In this document: piece after piece, positions 53,877 to 62,046 of the stretch
Numbering within the stretch: position 1 is the first letter of the stretch
Layout: every line of letters starts with the position of its first letter
Assembly: GCF_001487165.1 (NCBI RefSeq)
Contig: NZ_LN913006.1
Coordinates: 1,988,096 to 2,052,095 of the forward strand
DNA: 64,000 bases
Reading direction: 5' to 3'
Source of the DNA: Blautia massiliensis (ex Durand et al. 2017)
Lineage (GTDB): Bacteria; Bacillota; Clostridia; Lachnospirales; Lachnospiraceae
Position numbers and translations under genes: made by a program
The notes under the pieces: generated by a model
Told to the model about the DNA's origin: nothing
Database searches by the model: none
What the model saw: only the letters and a program-made list of their open reading frames with translations

Positions 53877-54308
53877 TTATGGCGTCACCTCTCCCAGCAT
53901 ATCCACAGTTCCTTTTACCTTGCGGATCCATCCCACAGGCCGCAGAGGCTTTGCCTTACCACTGACTTCCAGCTTCCATTTCTGCCCCAGGAACCCGGCA
54001 GGTACTTCCAGTCTGTAAGTTACTTTCACAGTTTTTCCTGCATTTGTCTGCATGCTCAGATTCTCTCCTCCCGGCAGCCCGATATCTCCCAGCATTCTAC
54101 CCTGTATATCCGCCTTTTCATATATGTTCCCTTTCTTTTTATATCCTTCCATACTGCCACTGACTGCTGCCTCATAAGCTGCCGCAGTGAGATATGCTCT
54201 GTCATGTACAAAAAAATCCAGATACAGCACTCCGATCAGTATCATAAGCACCAGAGGCATGAGCAATGCAGCTTCTATTGTAAAGCTCCCCTTTTTTATT
54301 TTTCTCAC
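53877..54308 (-). CDS. TadE-like pseudopilin
   Basis: 143 residues. Short basic start then the class III prepilin-like segment GSFTIEAALLMPLVLMILIG: G-S before a hydrophobic helix with Glu at +5. Outer domain of ~110 residues, beta-rich (VKVTYRLEVPAGFLGQKWKLEVSGKAKPLR). TadE/TadF-type minor pilins are processed by the A24 peptidase and help assemble Flp pili. The ATG overlaps the stop of the peptidase gene (four nt), a tight pairing of substrate and enzyme. Confidence 0.9.
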   Translation of the reverse strand: MRKIKKGSFTIEAALLMPLVLMILIGVLYLDFFVHDRAYLTAAAYEAAVSGSMEGYKKKGNIYEKADIQGRMLGDIGLPGGENLSMQTNAGKTVKVTYRLEVPAGFLGQKWKLEVSGKAKPLRPVGWIRKVKGTVDMLGEVTP

Positions 54309-54721
54309 AAAAATATCCCTCCCAAATATCCGATCAACAGAAACGGTACAAAAGGAATTTCCTCACTTCGACTCTTTTTTAGCATAAGATACTCAATGCC
54401 TGAGTAGATTCCGCACAACAATAATGCACCACAGAGGATCCCTGCCAGTTCTCCGGCTCCCAGCACAGAGCCCATTGTCAGTATCAGCAATCCGTCTCCA
54501 AATCCGACCATTCCTCCACTGATCAAAGCGATCAAAATTATAAATACTCCGATTCCCATGGAAATAATCCCTGCCGGCCAGAGAAGCCCCTGCCTGATCT
54601 GCCACAGGATCCCGCCTGCCAGAAAAATAAAAAGCACCGGTAAACAGATTTCTTTTTTTCGGATATCTGTCCAGGTATTAATTACAAGAAGTACAGTCAT
54701 GCAAATTTTTACACTGCTCAT
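54305..54721 (-). CDS. A24 prepilin peptidase (second copy in the locus)
   Basis: 138 residues from ATG 54721 (GGGAGAGATC before it). Aspartic protease residues in NTWTDIRKKEI (Asp19) and GFGDGL (Asp76, the GxGD motif). Four to five membrane helices. It lacks the cysteine domain of type IV pilus peptidases, as in TadV/CpaA. It lies between two pseudopilin-type genes. A different A24 peptidase opens the operon, so two of them act in one locus. Confidence 0.92.
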   Translation of the reverse strand: MSSVKICMTVLLVINTWTDIRKKEICLPVLFIFLAGGILWQIRQGLLWPAGIISMGIGVFIILIALISGGMVGFGDGLLILTMGSVLGAGELAGILCGALLLCGIYSGIEYLMLKKSRSEEIPFVPFLLIGYLGGIFL

Positions 54722-54732
54722 GATCTCTCCCT

Positions 54733-55509
54733 TCAGCCACATCGTCCGCAGGCACTCATTTCACCGGAAACCTCCGTTTCTTTCACCATCCGTACAGATC
54801 GTTTCAATGCGCTGCAACTTTCCCTGTTATGAAAACGGTTACTCTTTTTTGTGATATATACCACTCCGGCCGGTTCCTGCCCACGACTGCACAGCTCACA
54901 GGCCTGATACTTTTCTCCATATGCATTTTTTAAAGCTTTAACCGAAGAGCCTGATATCTGCTGAACAGACAGATTCAGATAACTGCACCCCAGTTTTCTG
55001 TGATACACACTTCCTGATTCTGTCACATACACCATAGGCTGGCTCTCCACTGTATCCTTTCCATTTTCGTATACCACACCATTCCACGTATGGACCTTTA
55101 CCGTATTATGGAACCATATTTTAGGAAGCGGGATCAGACCGCCTATGGGCTGATAGGAATATACGTCCGGCAATGTGATCGTTTCTGTACCTGAACCGCC
55201 GGCACCATACGCATACATACCTGCTTCCTTTGCTTTCTGGCACAAGCCAGTCAGATGCTCCGTCTGTACCTTGTAAATATCCATAAAAGAAAGCAGCGTG
55301 AGCACTCCGAAAAAAAACAGCGGCAAAGCCATCGCAGTCTCCAGAGTGAGACTTGCTTTTTTCAGAAAGGTGCACAGGGATACTTTTCCAGAAAGCGTTT
55401 TCCGGCTTATCGGGGAAAGCAGGAAAAAAGCTCTTCGAGAGCGCCTTTCTCTTTTTTGATCCAGTCTGTTTATCTGATTTTTATCTTCTTTTTCTTTCTG
55501 AAAAAGCAT
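54733..55509 (-). CDS. Pseudopilin-like protein with two His/Cys modules
   Basis: 258 residues. A basic Arg/Lys-rich 50-residue N-terminus precedes a prepilin-like segment KASLTLETAMALPLFFFGVL (~51-70). The outer part has a spacer (~105-155), then two related modules: VYVTESGSVYH-x4-CSYL..YQACELC (~160-207) and VYITKKSNRFH-x4-CSAL...MSACGRC (~217-257). In both the pattern is H-x4-C ... C-x2-C, which suggests one metal (zinc) each. Single copies of such a module are seen in secreted nucleases and ComEA-like proteins; two in tandem on a pseudopilin are unusual. Confidence 0.85.
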   Translation of the reverse strand: MLFQKEKEDKNQINRLDQKRERRSRRAFFLLSPISRKTLSGKVSLCTFLKKASLTLETAMALPLFFFGVLTLLSFMDIYKVQTEHLTGLCQKAKEAGMYAYGAGGSGTETITLPDVYSYQPIGGLIPLPKIWFHNTVKVHTWNGVVYENGKDTVESQPMVYVTESGSVYHRKLGCSYLNLSVQQISGSSVKALKNAYGEKYQACELCSRGQEPAGVVYITKKSNRFHNRESCSALKRSVRMVKETEVSGEMSACGRCG

Positions 55510-55527
55510 CCCTGTACACCTCTCTTT

Positions 55528-57009
55528 CTATTCATACGCATACTGACGTGTAACTGTAAATATTTTCCGTCTGTTTGCTTTTACATCTGCAGACGCTTCC
55601 ATGGCAGTGATGCAGTGATCCATCTGAAAACCCGGTCTTTTTCCCTTTTCACGTACAGAGCACTCGATCATGTCCATTCCTCTCAGAATTTTATCCTGTT
55701 TTCCTTTCGCCATAAGCAGAACCTGAAGATAATCCTCATAAGACATTCCATTCCCTGCATCCTTTCTTGAAGAATCCAGTTTGTCCAGGATATTGGGCAG
55801 ATTACTCAAAGACAGCTGCCAGTCTGAGGAGTTTTTTATAAGAGGTACATGTCCTCCTGCAAAAAGTTCCCGGACATCCAGAATACTCTCCGCAAATGCC
55901 CAGCAAAAGATCAGTGCCGCTTCGATCACTGCTGCCGCCGGTGGGATCAGAAAACCTGATGCAATCGCCAGCGCCAGTGTTTCGACCTGTATCCGTTTTC
56001 CACTATCTGAAAGCAGATACGCCATGTTAACCCCCTGACGGATCACCAGAAGTTTTCCTGCCACGGACTTCAGATTTTCCCGATCACTGTTCTTCCCTCC
56101 AAGAATATATTCCACCTGATAATTCAACCCCGCCGCTGCCGGTCTTCGATAATTTCCCAGTTTCTTTAGCAGATACTGTCCAAACAATATTCCGGACGTA
56201 TACGAATTATCGGATCGTATATCCGTATCCAACATTAGTCCTGTCTGGAGCTTTCTTCCGGATGTAAGGCTTTTTCTGTCTGTAAACGCATCCGATATTC
56301 CCCGTTCGGATGGTACTACCAGATCAAGAAGTCCCATTTTACGGACTCTTCTGATGATCGGAATAGGATTTTCCACGCTTTCATCAACACCGCCGGTAAA
56401 ATCATCCCCATTTCCTGCATCCGAAAAATCTCCCTGGTTTTTTTGTTGTTCCTGTTCTTTTTTTGCTTCTTCGCTCTTCTGCGCGGCGTCCGTAATAGCA
56501 GAATCATAGGAATCCAACGTTCCTTTATTTTCTGCCTGTTCTCCTTTTTTCTCTGCGTCCTCTGTCTTCTTTTCCTGATCCTTCAGTTTTCCGAGAAGAG
56601 TCTGTACCCCCTGGCTTCCCAGAGTTTCACGCATATACTGAACAGCCTGCTGGTAAAAAATCTCGCCTTTTCCGTCGCTCAGAAGCTGATAACCATTGAA
56701 TCCGCCCTGGAGAAGCTCCAGTTTCTGACTGTTCTGTTTCAATACAGGTTTCATATAAGTCTGAAAATCATCATATACAGAAGCCATATCCAGTTCTTCT
56801 TTTCCACCTGCATACAGTGCAAACAGCTCATAATCTTCCAAAAGCGTTCGGTCATACTGTCCAAATAAGGAATATAAGCCAATATCCATACTGTTAAGTA
56901 TCTGTGTCCTGGCAGCTGCCATGCGTACAGATTCAATGCTGGCACACACAAGAGAAAGAACCAGGCTCAAGATCAGAGCCAGAAAGATCGTAATGCTGCC
57001 TTTTTTCAC
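55528..57009 (-). CDS. DUF5702-type TadG-like protein
   Basis: 493 residues. N-terminus MKKGSITIFLALILSLVLSL, a TadE/G-type hydrophobic helix (~5-28), then a large outer part: SIESVRMAAARTQILNSMDIGLYSLFGQYD, a Lys/Glu/Gln coiled or disordered stretch (~145-200), and a later hydrophobic segment (~350-375, LALAIASGFLIPPAAAVIEAALIF). The DUF5702 family is regularly found in clostridial Tad loci and fills the place of TadG, but its function is not established. Lies between the Flp gene and the His/Cys pseudopilin gene. Confidence 0.85.
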   Translation of the reverse strand: MKKGSITIFLALILSLVLSLVCASIESVRMAAARTQILNSMDIGLYSLFGQYDRTLLEDYELFALYAGGKEELDMASVYDDFQTYMKPVLKQNSQKLELLQGGFNGYQLLSDGKGEIFYQQAVQYMRETLGSQGVQTLLGKLKDQEKKTEDAEKKGEQAENKGTLDSYDSAITDAAQKSEEAKKEQEQQKNQGDFSDAGNGDDFTGGVDESVENPIPIIRRVRKMGLLDLVVPSERGISDAFTDRKSLTSGRKLQTGLMLDTDIRSDNSYTSGILFGQYLLKKLGNYRRPAAAGLNYQVEYILGGKNSDRENLKSVAGKLLVIRQGVNMAYLLSDSGKRIQVETLALAIASGFLIPPAAAVIEAALIFCWAFAESILDVRELFAGGHVPLIKNSSDWQLSLSNLPNILDKLDSSRKDAGNGMSYEDYLQVLLMAKGKQDKILRGMDMIECSVREKGKRPGFQMDHCITAMEASADVKANRRKIFTVTRQYAYE

Positions 57010-57080
57010 ATTTCCTGCCGAGGGGTACCTCTCCTTTCCAAAACGGAAATATCAGCAGATATCACCGTTTTTTCTCATTT

Positions 57081-57266
57081 TCAGATCGTGTTGCTTTGTT
57101 TTGTGATTTTTGTAAGGATTTTTTTAACAAGTGCTGTAAGCTGTTCCTTAAAGATGATGACCAGACTGATCAGAACCACCAGAATCAGGATGATCTCCAC
57201 AACACCCACCGCATCCTCTTCCATCGCAAATTCTTTTACATACTTCCACATATTTTCATTTGTCAC
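57081..57266 (-). CDS. Flp-family type IVb pilin (major pilin candidate)
   Basis: 61 residues. The start is GTG 57266 (AAAGGA 8 nt upstream) or ATG 57251. The pilin segment reads FAMEEDAVGVVEIILILVVLISLVIIFK; cleavage by A24 peptidase would be just before the VEI region, with Glu at +5-like position. The rest is a short basic tail (KKILTKITKQSNTI). This length and layout is that of Flp1-like pilins in Lachnospiraceae. Being a tiny gene right after tadC and before DUF5702 fits a high-copy subunit, though no extra promoter was seen. Confidence 0.88.
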   Translation of the reverse strand: MTNENMWKYVKEFAMEEDAVGVVEIILILVVLISLVIIFKEQLTALVKKILTKITKQSNTI

Positions 57267-57295
57267 CTCACATTTCCTTTCTCTGTTCTCCAGTC

Positions 57296-58321
57296 CTACC
57301 CTCCGTAAAAGGAAAGGCATGCCGGAAGCATGATCACCGCCATCACCACCAGGAGCATCAAGACCATCGGAAGAAGCAGTTTTGTTGCTGCTGTATCTCC
57401 CAGCACTCTTGCTTTTCTTTTTCGCTCCTCCCAGGCTTCCACGGATTCCTTTTCCAGCAGATCGGCCAGATACCTGCTTCCTTTCTGGAGGTTCTGGATC
57501 AGTAGTGTTGACAGAGTTTTATACTTTACCTGTCCGCACCGTTCTCCAAATCTCCGGTAAGCCTCTGCTTCGGAAATCCCACTGTCCATCTCATAACAGG
57601 CTACTCGGATTTCTTCGTAAGCCTCACGTTTTTTACCATCTTCTCTCTTTCCGTAATCCAGTGCTATTTTCTGGAACGCTTTTCTGGCAGTTAAGCCTGC
57701 CTGCACCAAAAGGGTAAATTTCATGATCAGTCCTGGATAATCCATCAGCATCTGTTCTCTTCTTTTTATCTGAGCATTCTGTGCTTCCCGTTTTTTTGCA
57801 ATGACAGCTGCTGCCGCTGCTGCCAGACCAAGAGCTGAAAGCAGGTTTCCTGTTTTGTCTTTTGGCTGCTCCCATTCAAGATGTTTTCCATTCCATTCAT
57901 CTGGAAGATAATAGTACTGTGGATCGTTTTTTTTCTGATTATATTGTACGATCATGTCCTGCAACTCTTTCTCGCGCTGCTGTTCTTCGCTAAGTTCTGT
58001 TTCCGGTTCTTCTTCGGATCCTTCTGTTTCTTTTTCCGGCACCTGCACATACAGGGAACCGGCTTCTTCTCCGTCTACAGATACTTTGAATTTCTCTTCA
58101 TAAGCACCTGTCTCCTCTTTTTCCATACGGTATCCGGATGAATAAACCTTATCTCCGCCACTTTGAAATGTCAGGAGCATACCGATGATATTTCCGGTAA
58201 GCGCTATCCGTATAAACAGTTTCTTTTCTTCCGGATTTCCGGCTTCCGGAGGCAGCCGCCCCATTTTTCCTGCCAGAAACACCCCAAGGATCACCATAAA
58301 TATCAAAATATGTATCCACAT
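57296..58321 (-). CDS. TadC-like inner-membrane platform protein with acidic insert
   Basis: 341 residues from ATG 58321 (AGGTGAGGATA); a GTG at 58330 directly after the tadB stop is the alternative. The last ~150 residues are a type II secretion F-like domain (MDYPGLIMKFTLLVQAGLTARKAF, YKTLSTLLIQNLQKGSRYLADLLEKES, LPMVLMLLVVMAVIMLP). Ahead of it is a non-standard stretch: two N-terminal helices (~5-60), an acidic Glu-rich segment (~95-130) and PQYYYLPDEW, not usual in TadC. The insert may contact other pilus proteins. Confidence 0.88.
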   Translation of the reverse strand: MWIHILIFMVILGVFLAGKMGRLPPEAGNPEEKKLFIRIALTGNIIGMLLTFQSGGDKVYSSGYRMEKEETGAYEEKFKVSVDGEEAGSLYVQVPEKETEGSEEEPETELSEEQQREKELQDMIVQYNQKKNDPQYYYLPDEWNGKHLEWEQPKDKTGNLLSALGLAAAAAAVIAKKREAQNAQIKRREQMLMDYPGLIMKFTLLVQAGLTARKAFQKIALDYGKREDGKKREAYEEIRVACYEMDSGISEAEAYRRFGERCGQVKYKTLSTLLIQNLQKGSRYLADLLEKESVEAWEERKRKARVLGDTAATKLLLPMVLMLLVVMAVIMLPACLSFYGG

Positions 58322-58330
58322 TATCCTCAC

Positions 58331-59113
58331 CTACACTTCTATGTCTACAATCTTCACACCCAGCCAGTAAGACAAGCCATAGATCACCATGCAAACTGTC
58401 ATGGCACAGATTCCGAAAGGATTCCCATAAAGTACATCCAAAAATCCCGGCGAAGTCAGTTTCAGATAGCAGATGATACCGGCCGGCATGATACTCATAA
58501 CCATCTGTTCCGATTTCTTTGCGGCCAGCGTTGCCTCGATCTCTTTTTTTACCTCGATCTTATCACTAAGCATTCTGGCTACTTTCTGGATCACCTGCGT
58601 CATATCCCCGCCTGTTCTTTTTGCTGTATAAAATACTGCTGCGAAATTTTCAATATCTTCCACTCCGCTGCGTTTTCCCAGATCCAGGAACAGCTCTTCC
58701 ACCGGAACACTCAGACGCAGCTGGCTTTCGATATACCGAAATTCATCCAGGATATCACTTCCCTTTTCATAAAGTCTCCCCAGATCCTTTACACTGGCAC
58801 GCACCGCATTCTCCGCGGAATAGCCGGCCTGTACCGCCACATTCATGGCCGTCAGAGCATCCCGGAACTGGTAATTCAGCTCCCTCTGCTGCCGTGCAGT
58901 GCATTTTTTCCTCTGCATTTTCAGAAAAAGCACTGGTATTGGAAGCATAAACAGCAACACAGGAAGGCTCTGATAAAACAGATAGTCGGCTGCAGCGCAT
59001 ACGGCAGCTCCCTCCAGAAGATACTTTGCAGTCTCCTTCCCCGTAAAATGATACATCCTGTAATCTTTCCTCGTAGATCTCCATTTCTGATTCTTTCCTT
59101 TCCGCTCTTTCAT
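58331..59113 (-). CDS. TadB-like inner-membrane platform protein
   Basis: 260 residues. N-terminal pair of hydrophobic segments (~28-60), F-domain core with LNYQFRDALTAMNVAVQAGYSAENAVR and FAAVFYTAKRTGGDMTQVIQKVARML (the usual GG-Dxx-xxL pattern), and C-terminal helices ending near NPFGICAMTVCMVIYGLSYW. It should form the platform with TadC that the CpaF ATPase drives. Overlaps the cpaF stop by four nt. Confidence 0.9.
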   Translation of the reverse strand: MKERKGKNQKWRSTRKDYRMYHFTGKETAKYLLEGAAVCAAADYLFYQSLPVLLFMLPIPVLFLKMQRKKCTARQQRELNYQFRDALTAMNVAVQAGYSAENAVRASVKDLGRLYEKGSDILDEFRYIESQLRLSVPVEELFLDLGKRSGVEDIENFAAVFYTAKRTGGDMTQVIQKVARMLSDKIEVKKEIEATLAAKKSEQMVMSIMPAGIICYLKLTSPGFLDVLYGNPFGICAMTVCMVIYGLSYWLGVKIVDIEV

Positions 59114-60300
59114 AGTCTGATTCCTGCCCGTTTCATTTTTTCACAATGCAAAAGTTCTCCGGTTTTTACAAGTCCCTTTCCTTCTTCCCAGCGATACAGC
59201 GGCCTGGTCTGGATCTCTCCGTTTTCAAATCCACATACTTCTGTGATTTCCAGCAGCTTTCTGCTTTTATCCCGCATACGCCCGAGATGTACCAGAATGT
59301 CTACCCCGGAAGCGATCTGCCTTCGGATCGCTTCCAGGGGAAGATCGATCCCCATCAATGTCATCGTTTCAATTCTGGAAAGCATATCCTGACTGCTGTT
59401 TGCATGAAGTGTTGAAAGGCTTCCATCATGTCCCGTATTCAGGCTCTGCAGCATATCCACTGCCTCTCCTCCACGAACTTCCCCTACAATTATCCTATCC
59501 GGCCTCATTCGAAGGGCTGACCGGATCAGATCTCGGATCGTTACTGACACCGCGCCCGCCATATTGGCCATTTTTGCCTCCAGACATACCAGGTTATCAA
59601 TTCCCCGGATCTTAAGCTCCGCATTATCTTCAATGGTGATCAGGCGCTCATCTTTTGGAATATATTCTGTAACAGCTCCAAGGAATGTTGTTTTTCCACT
59701 GCCTGTACCTCCACCGATCACAATAGAATATCTTGCCTGAACAAGTTTTTTTAAAAACTGTGCACATTCTTCGGTGATGCTTCCAAAAGCGATCAGTTTT
59801 TCCATTGTGATAGGATCATCCGGAAAACGACGGATCGTCAGGATCGGACCATTCAGAGCAACCGGATAAACCACTGCATTCACACGTGCTCCGTTTTCCA
59901 GCCTTGCATCTACAATGGGCATGGACTCGTTGACAACCCGGTTACAGCGCCCTACGATCTGCTGGATCACATCCTCCAGCTTCTCTTCTGACGTGAAGAC
60001 CTTATTCCATCTGGTCAGTTTTCCTCCACGTTCCACAAAAATATGATCCGGACCATTTACCATGATCTCCGTAACACTTTCATCATCGATCAGTTCCTGC
60101 AGAACATCCAGCTTGCGCACAGAACAGAACAGCTCCTGTCTGAGCTCTACTTTCTCCTTCAGTGAAAGAAACAGTTCCCTTGCCTGAGTTAATATCAGTT
60201 CATCGATCACCCCCAGGATCTCATCATCGGACAGCTCTCTGGAAACATCCAGCTGTTCCATGAGCAGATCATACATTTTCCGGAATTTTTCTCTGTTCAT
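59110..60300 (-). CDS. CpaF/TadA-type secretion ATPase
   Basis: 396 residues. VTEIMVNGPDHIFVERGGKL (N-terminal domain), RVNAVVYPVALNGPILTIRRF, Walker A GGGTGSGKTT (~196-205), Asp box ITIEDNAELK, Walker B IIVGEVRGGEAVDML, His box GHDGSLSTLHANS. It is the hexameric motor for assembly and probably retraction of the Flp pilus. Four-nt overlaps with both neighbours show translational coupling through the operon. Confidence 0.96.
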   Translation of the reverse strand: MNREKFRKMYDLLMEQLDVSRELSDDEILGVIDELILTQARELFLSLKEKVELRQELFCSVRKLDVLQELIDDESVTEIMVNGPDHIFVERGGKLTRWNKVFTSEEKLEDVIQQIVGRCNRVVNESMPIVDARLENGARVNAVVYPVALNGPILTIRRFPDDPITMEKLIAFGSITEECAQFLKKLVQARYSIVIGGGTGSGKTTFLGAVTEYIPKDERLITIEDNAELKIRGIDNLVCLEAKMANMAGAVSVTIRDLIRSALRMRPDRIIVGEVRGGEAVDMLQSLNTGHDGSLSTLHANSSQDMLSRIETMTLMGIDLPLEAIRRQIASGVDILVHLGRMRDKSRKLLEITEVCGFENGEIQTRPLYRWEEGKGLVKTGELLHCEKMKRAGIRL

Positions 60301-61310
60301 GACCGCTCCTTTCTCAAAAGTTCACGGATATAATCTCCCAGTTCACTCCAGACCAGCTGTTCTACGTAAGCGTCAGAAGAGATCCTATCCATATGAAAGG
60401 GCAGATGCACCTTTTCTGTTTTTTCCAGGATCTTTTCTTTATTCCAGATACGCAGAAGATTTTCGAATTGTGTCACCTTACAGACAGAAAGTGTGTCATT
60501 CAAAACCGGCATATAGATTTTTCTGCACATTTCCAGAAGCCGGAAATCCTCATCTCCATTTTCTCCCATATCCAGGATCAGCACTTCATAGGAACTGTGA
60601 AGTACGATCTCCTGCAACAGCCGCTCCCAGTCTTCCCAGTCCACGGTCCGGATATCTGAAGGTGTTCTTACAGGCGGTATAAAATCCAGATTGTTTACTG
60701 TCTGGATCATTCCGTTCATTCTATGGATCAGGTTTTCATTTCCCTGGCGAACATAATAAAACAGATCACTCAGATTAGCCGGAAATTTTTTCCCAAGAAG
60801 TTCTTCAAAACCAGAATAGGATTCCAGATTCAGATAAAGAACGGCACGTTCTTTCGCCAGTATCTGTCCCAGCGCAAGTGCAAAGGATGTCTTCAGACAC
60901 CTGCCAAGAGGAGAAAAAACACCGATGATCTCCATTGTCTTTTTCAACACAGGAAAAGTTACCGGATCAAGAGACTTCTCTTCTCCATAGCAGGCCATCA
61001 CCTCCCTTATCACATCTGAGGAAGATTGATATTTATACACACTTGAATACTGATCCAGTTCCGGAGGATGCACACCCTCTGAAAGAATGATGATCTTTCC
61101 GATACCAAGGTCACGGACTTCTTTTCGCATTGCTTTATCGGAAATCAGCAGCAACTCAATATGATTTTCTTTTCCGTAGGCAATGAGACTTTCCGCCGTG
61201 GTAAATGCCTGGATCTCAAACGGAAGATTCTTTTTCTGGTTCAGATAATCCATAAAATTGAAAGCATAATCCACCTCCAGATCACAGACCGCAAATATGT
61301 TTTTCTTCAA
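60297..61310 (-). CDS. TadZ/CpaE-like protein with altered nucleotide-binding loop
   Basis: 337 residues. N-terminal receiver-like part (~1-120, no clear phospho-Asp), then a MinD/ParA-like domain: VFSPLGRCLKTSFALALGQ (~131-149) stands where the deviant Walker A KGGxGKT is expected, LDMGENGDE (~246-254) replaces Walker B. The Lys and Thr of the loop end are kept (CLKTS), but the first Lys is missing. TadZ marks the cell site for pilus assembly. Overlaps the previous and next genes by four nt. Confidence 0.88.
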   Translation of the reverse strand: MKKNIFAVCDLEVDYAFNFMDYLNQKKNLPFEIQAFTTAESLIAYGKENHIELLLISDKAMRKEVRDLGIGKIIILSEGVHPPELDQYSSVYKYQSSSDVIREVMACYGEEKSLDPVTFPVLKKTMEIIGVFSPLGRCLKTSFALALGQILAKERAVLYLNLESYSGFEELLGKKFPANLSDLFYYVRQGNENLIHRMNGMIQTVNNLDFIPPVRTPSDIRTVDWEDWERLLQEIVLHSSYEVLILDMGENGDEDFRLLEMCRKIYMPVLNDTLSVCKVTQFENLLRIWNKEKILEKTEKVHLPFHMDRISSDAYVEQLVWSELGDYIRELLRKERS

Positions 61311-61819
61311 TACACACCTCCTGCATAAAGCACCGCACTCAAAAATATGGGTACCGTAAAATGAAAGTTCTCCGGAAAGCTCATCCCCTTTCTGTAATAA
61401 GGACGTATCTCACCGGTACAGTAAAACTCATTCATATACTGATATAAATAAAGGAATCGTCGGCGGATACCGCCTGTAGAAATAAGAATTGCCAGAGAAA
61501 TGCCTGCACCTGCAAGCAAAGAATAAACAATACATTCCATAACTGTCCGCGGCCCCATGATCCCGCCAAGTGCGCACAGAAGCTTGATATCTCCGGCGCC
61601 GATCATATGGAATATAAAAAGGATTCCCAAAAGAAGCACCGGCACGGCCACTCCTGCCAGAAAGATCACTCCACCTTTCGGCCCGTTTTCTGTGATCTGG
61701 ATCAGGAAACCGATCATAAAAGAAAAAAGGATCCATCCATTGTCTACAGATGCATCTTTAAGATCCATCCAGACCGCCATCGCAGATATCACCACGGATA
61801 ATTCTCCATAAAGAAACAT
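61307..61819 (-). CDS. A24 prepilin peptidase (first gene of the Tad operon)
   Basis: 170 residues, five to six membrane helices. Active-site aspartates in WMDLKDASVDNG (Asp19) and GAGDIKL (Asp77). The C-terminal ~50 residues (RRRFLYLYQYMNEFYCTGEIRPYYRKGMSFPENFHFTVP) are longer than in the second peptidase. AAAGGGGG precedes the ATG. It should cleave Flp and the TadE/G-like pseudopilins. First gene behind the promoter at 61928-61956. Confidence 0.93.
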   Translation of the reverse strand: MFLYGELSVVISAMAVWMDLKDASVDNGWILFSFMIGFLIQITENGPKGGVIFLAGVAVPVLLLGILFIFHMIGAGDIKLLCALGGIMGPRTVMECIVYSLLAGAGISLAILISTGGIRRRFLYLYQYMNEFYCTGEIRPYYRKGMSFPENFHFTVPIFLSAVLYAGGVY

Positions 61820-61927
61820 ACACGCCCCCTTTCCTTCTTAAAATATATGTTTATTCAGTTATGATAAAAATGGGATTTCCCGCCTGACCTGGCGGTGATC
61901 GATACCAGAAGATCTCTGGTGAAATTA

Positions 61928-61956
61928 ATTATAGAATTTCAGGAGCATTTTGTCCA
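61928..61956 (-). promoter_or_regulatory. Promoter of the Tad pilus operon
   Basis: Minus-strand TGGACA (61956-61951), 17 nt, TATAAT (61933-61928). Leader about 100 nt to the peptidase ATG. One arm of the inverted repeat 61934-62013 fills the spacer. Confidence 0.75.
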
Positions 61957-62013
61957 GCATTTTCGTTCGACAAATTCTGACACGAATTTTGCTGTCATCT
62001 GCTCCTGAAATTC
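61934..62013. repeat. 14-bp inverted repeat over the Tad promoter
   Basis: GAATTTCAGGAGCA (61934-61947) and TGCTCCTGAAATTC (62000-62013) are perfect inverted copies 52 nt apart. The first fills the -10/-35 spacer. On the plus strand the second is followed by TTTTTATTTTTTATCG. It could be two protein sites (looping) or the arms of a long hairpin in RNA from nagA. Confidence 0.65.
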
Positions 62014-62046
62014 TTTTTATTTTTTATCGTTTTATCTTCTATGATC

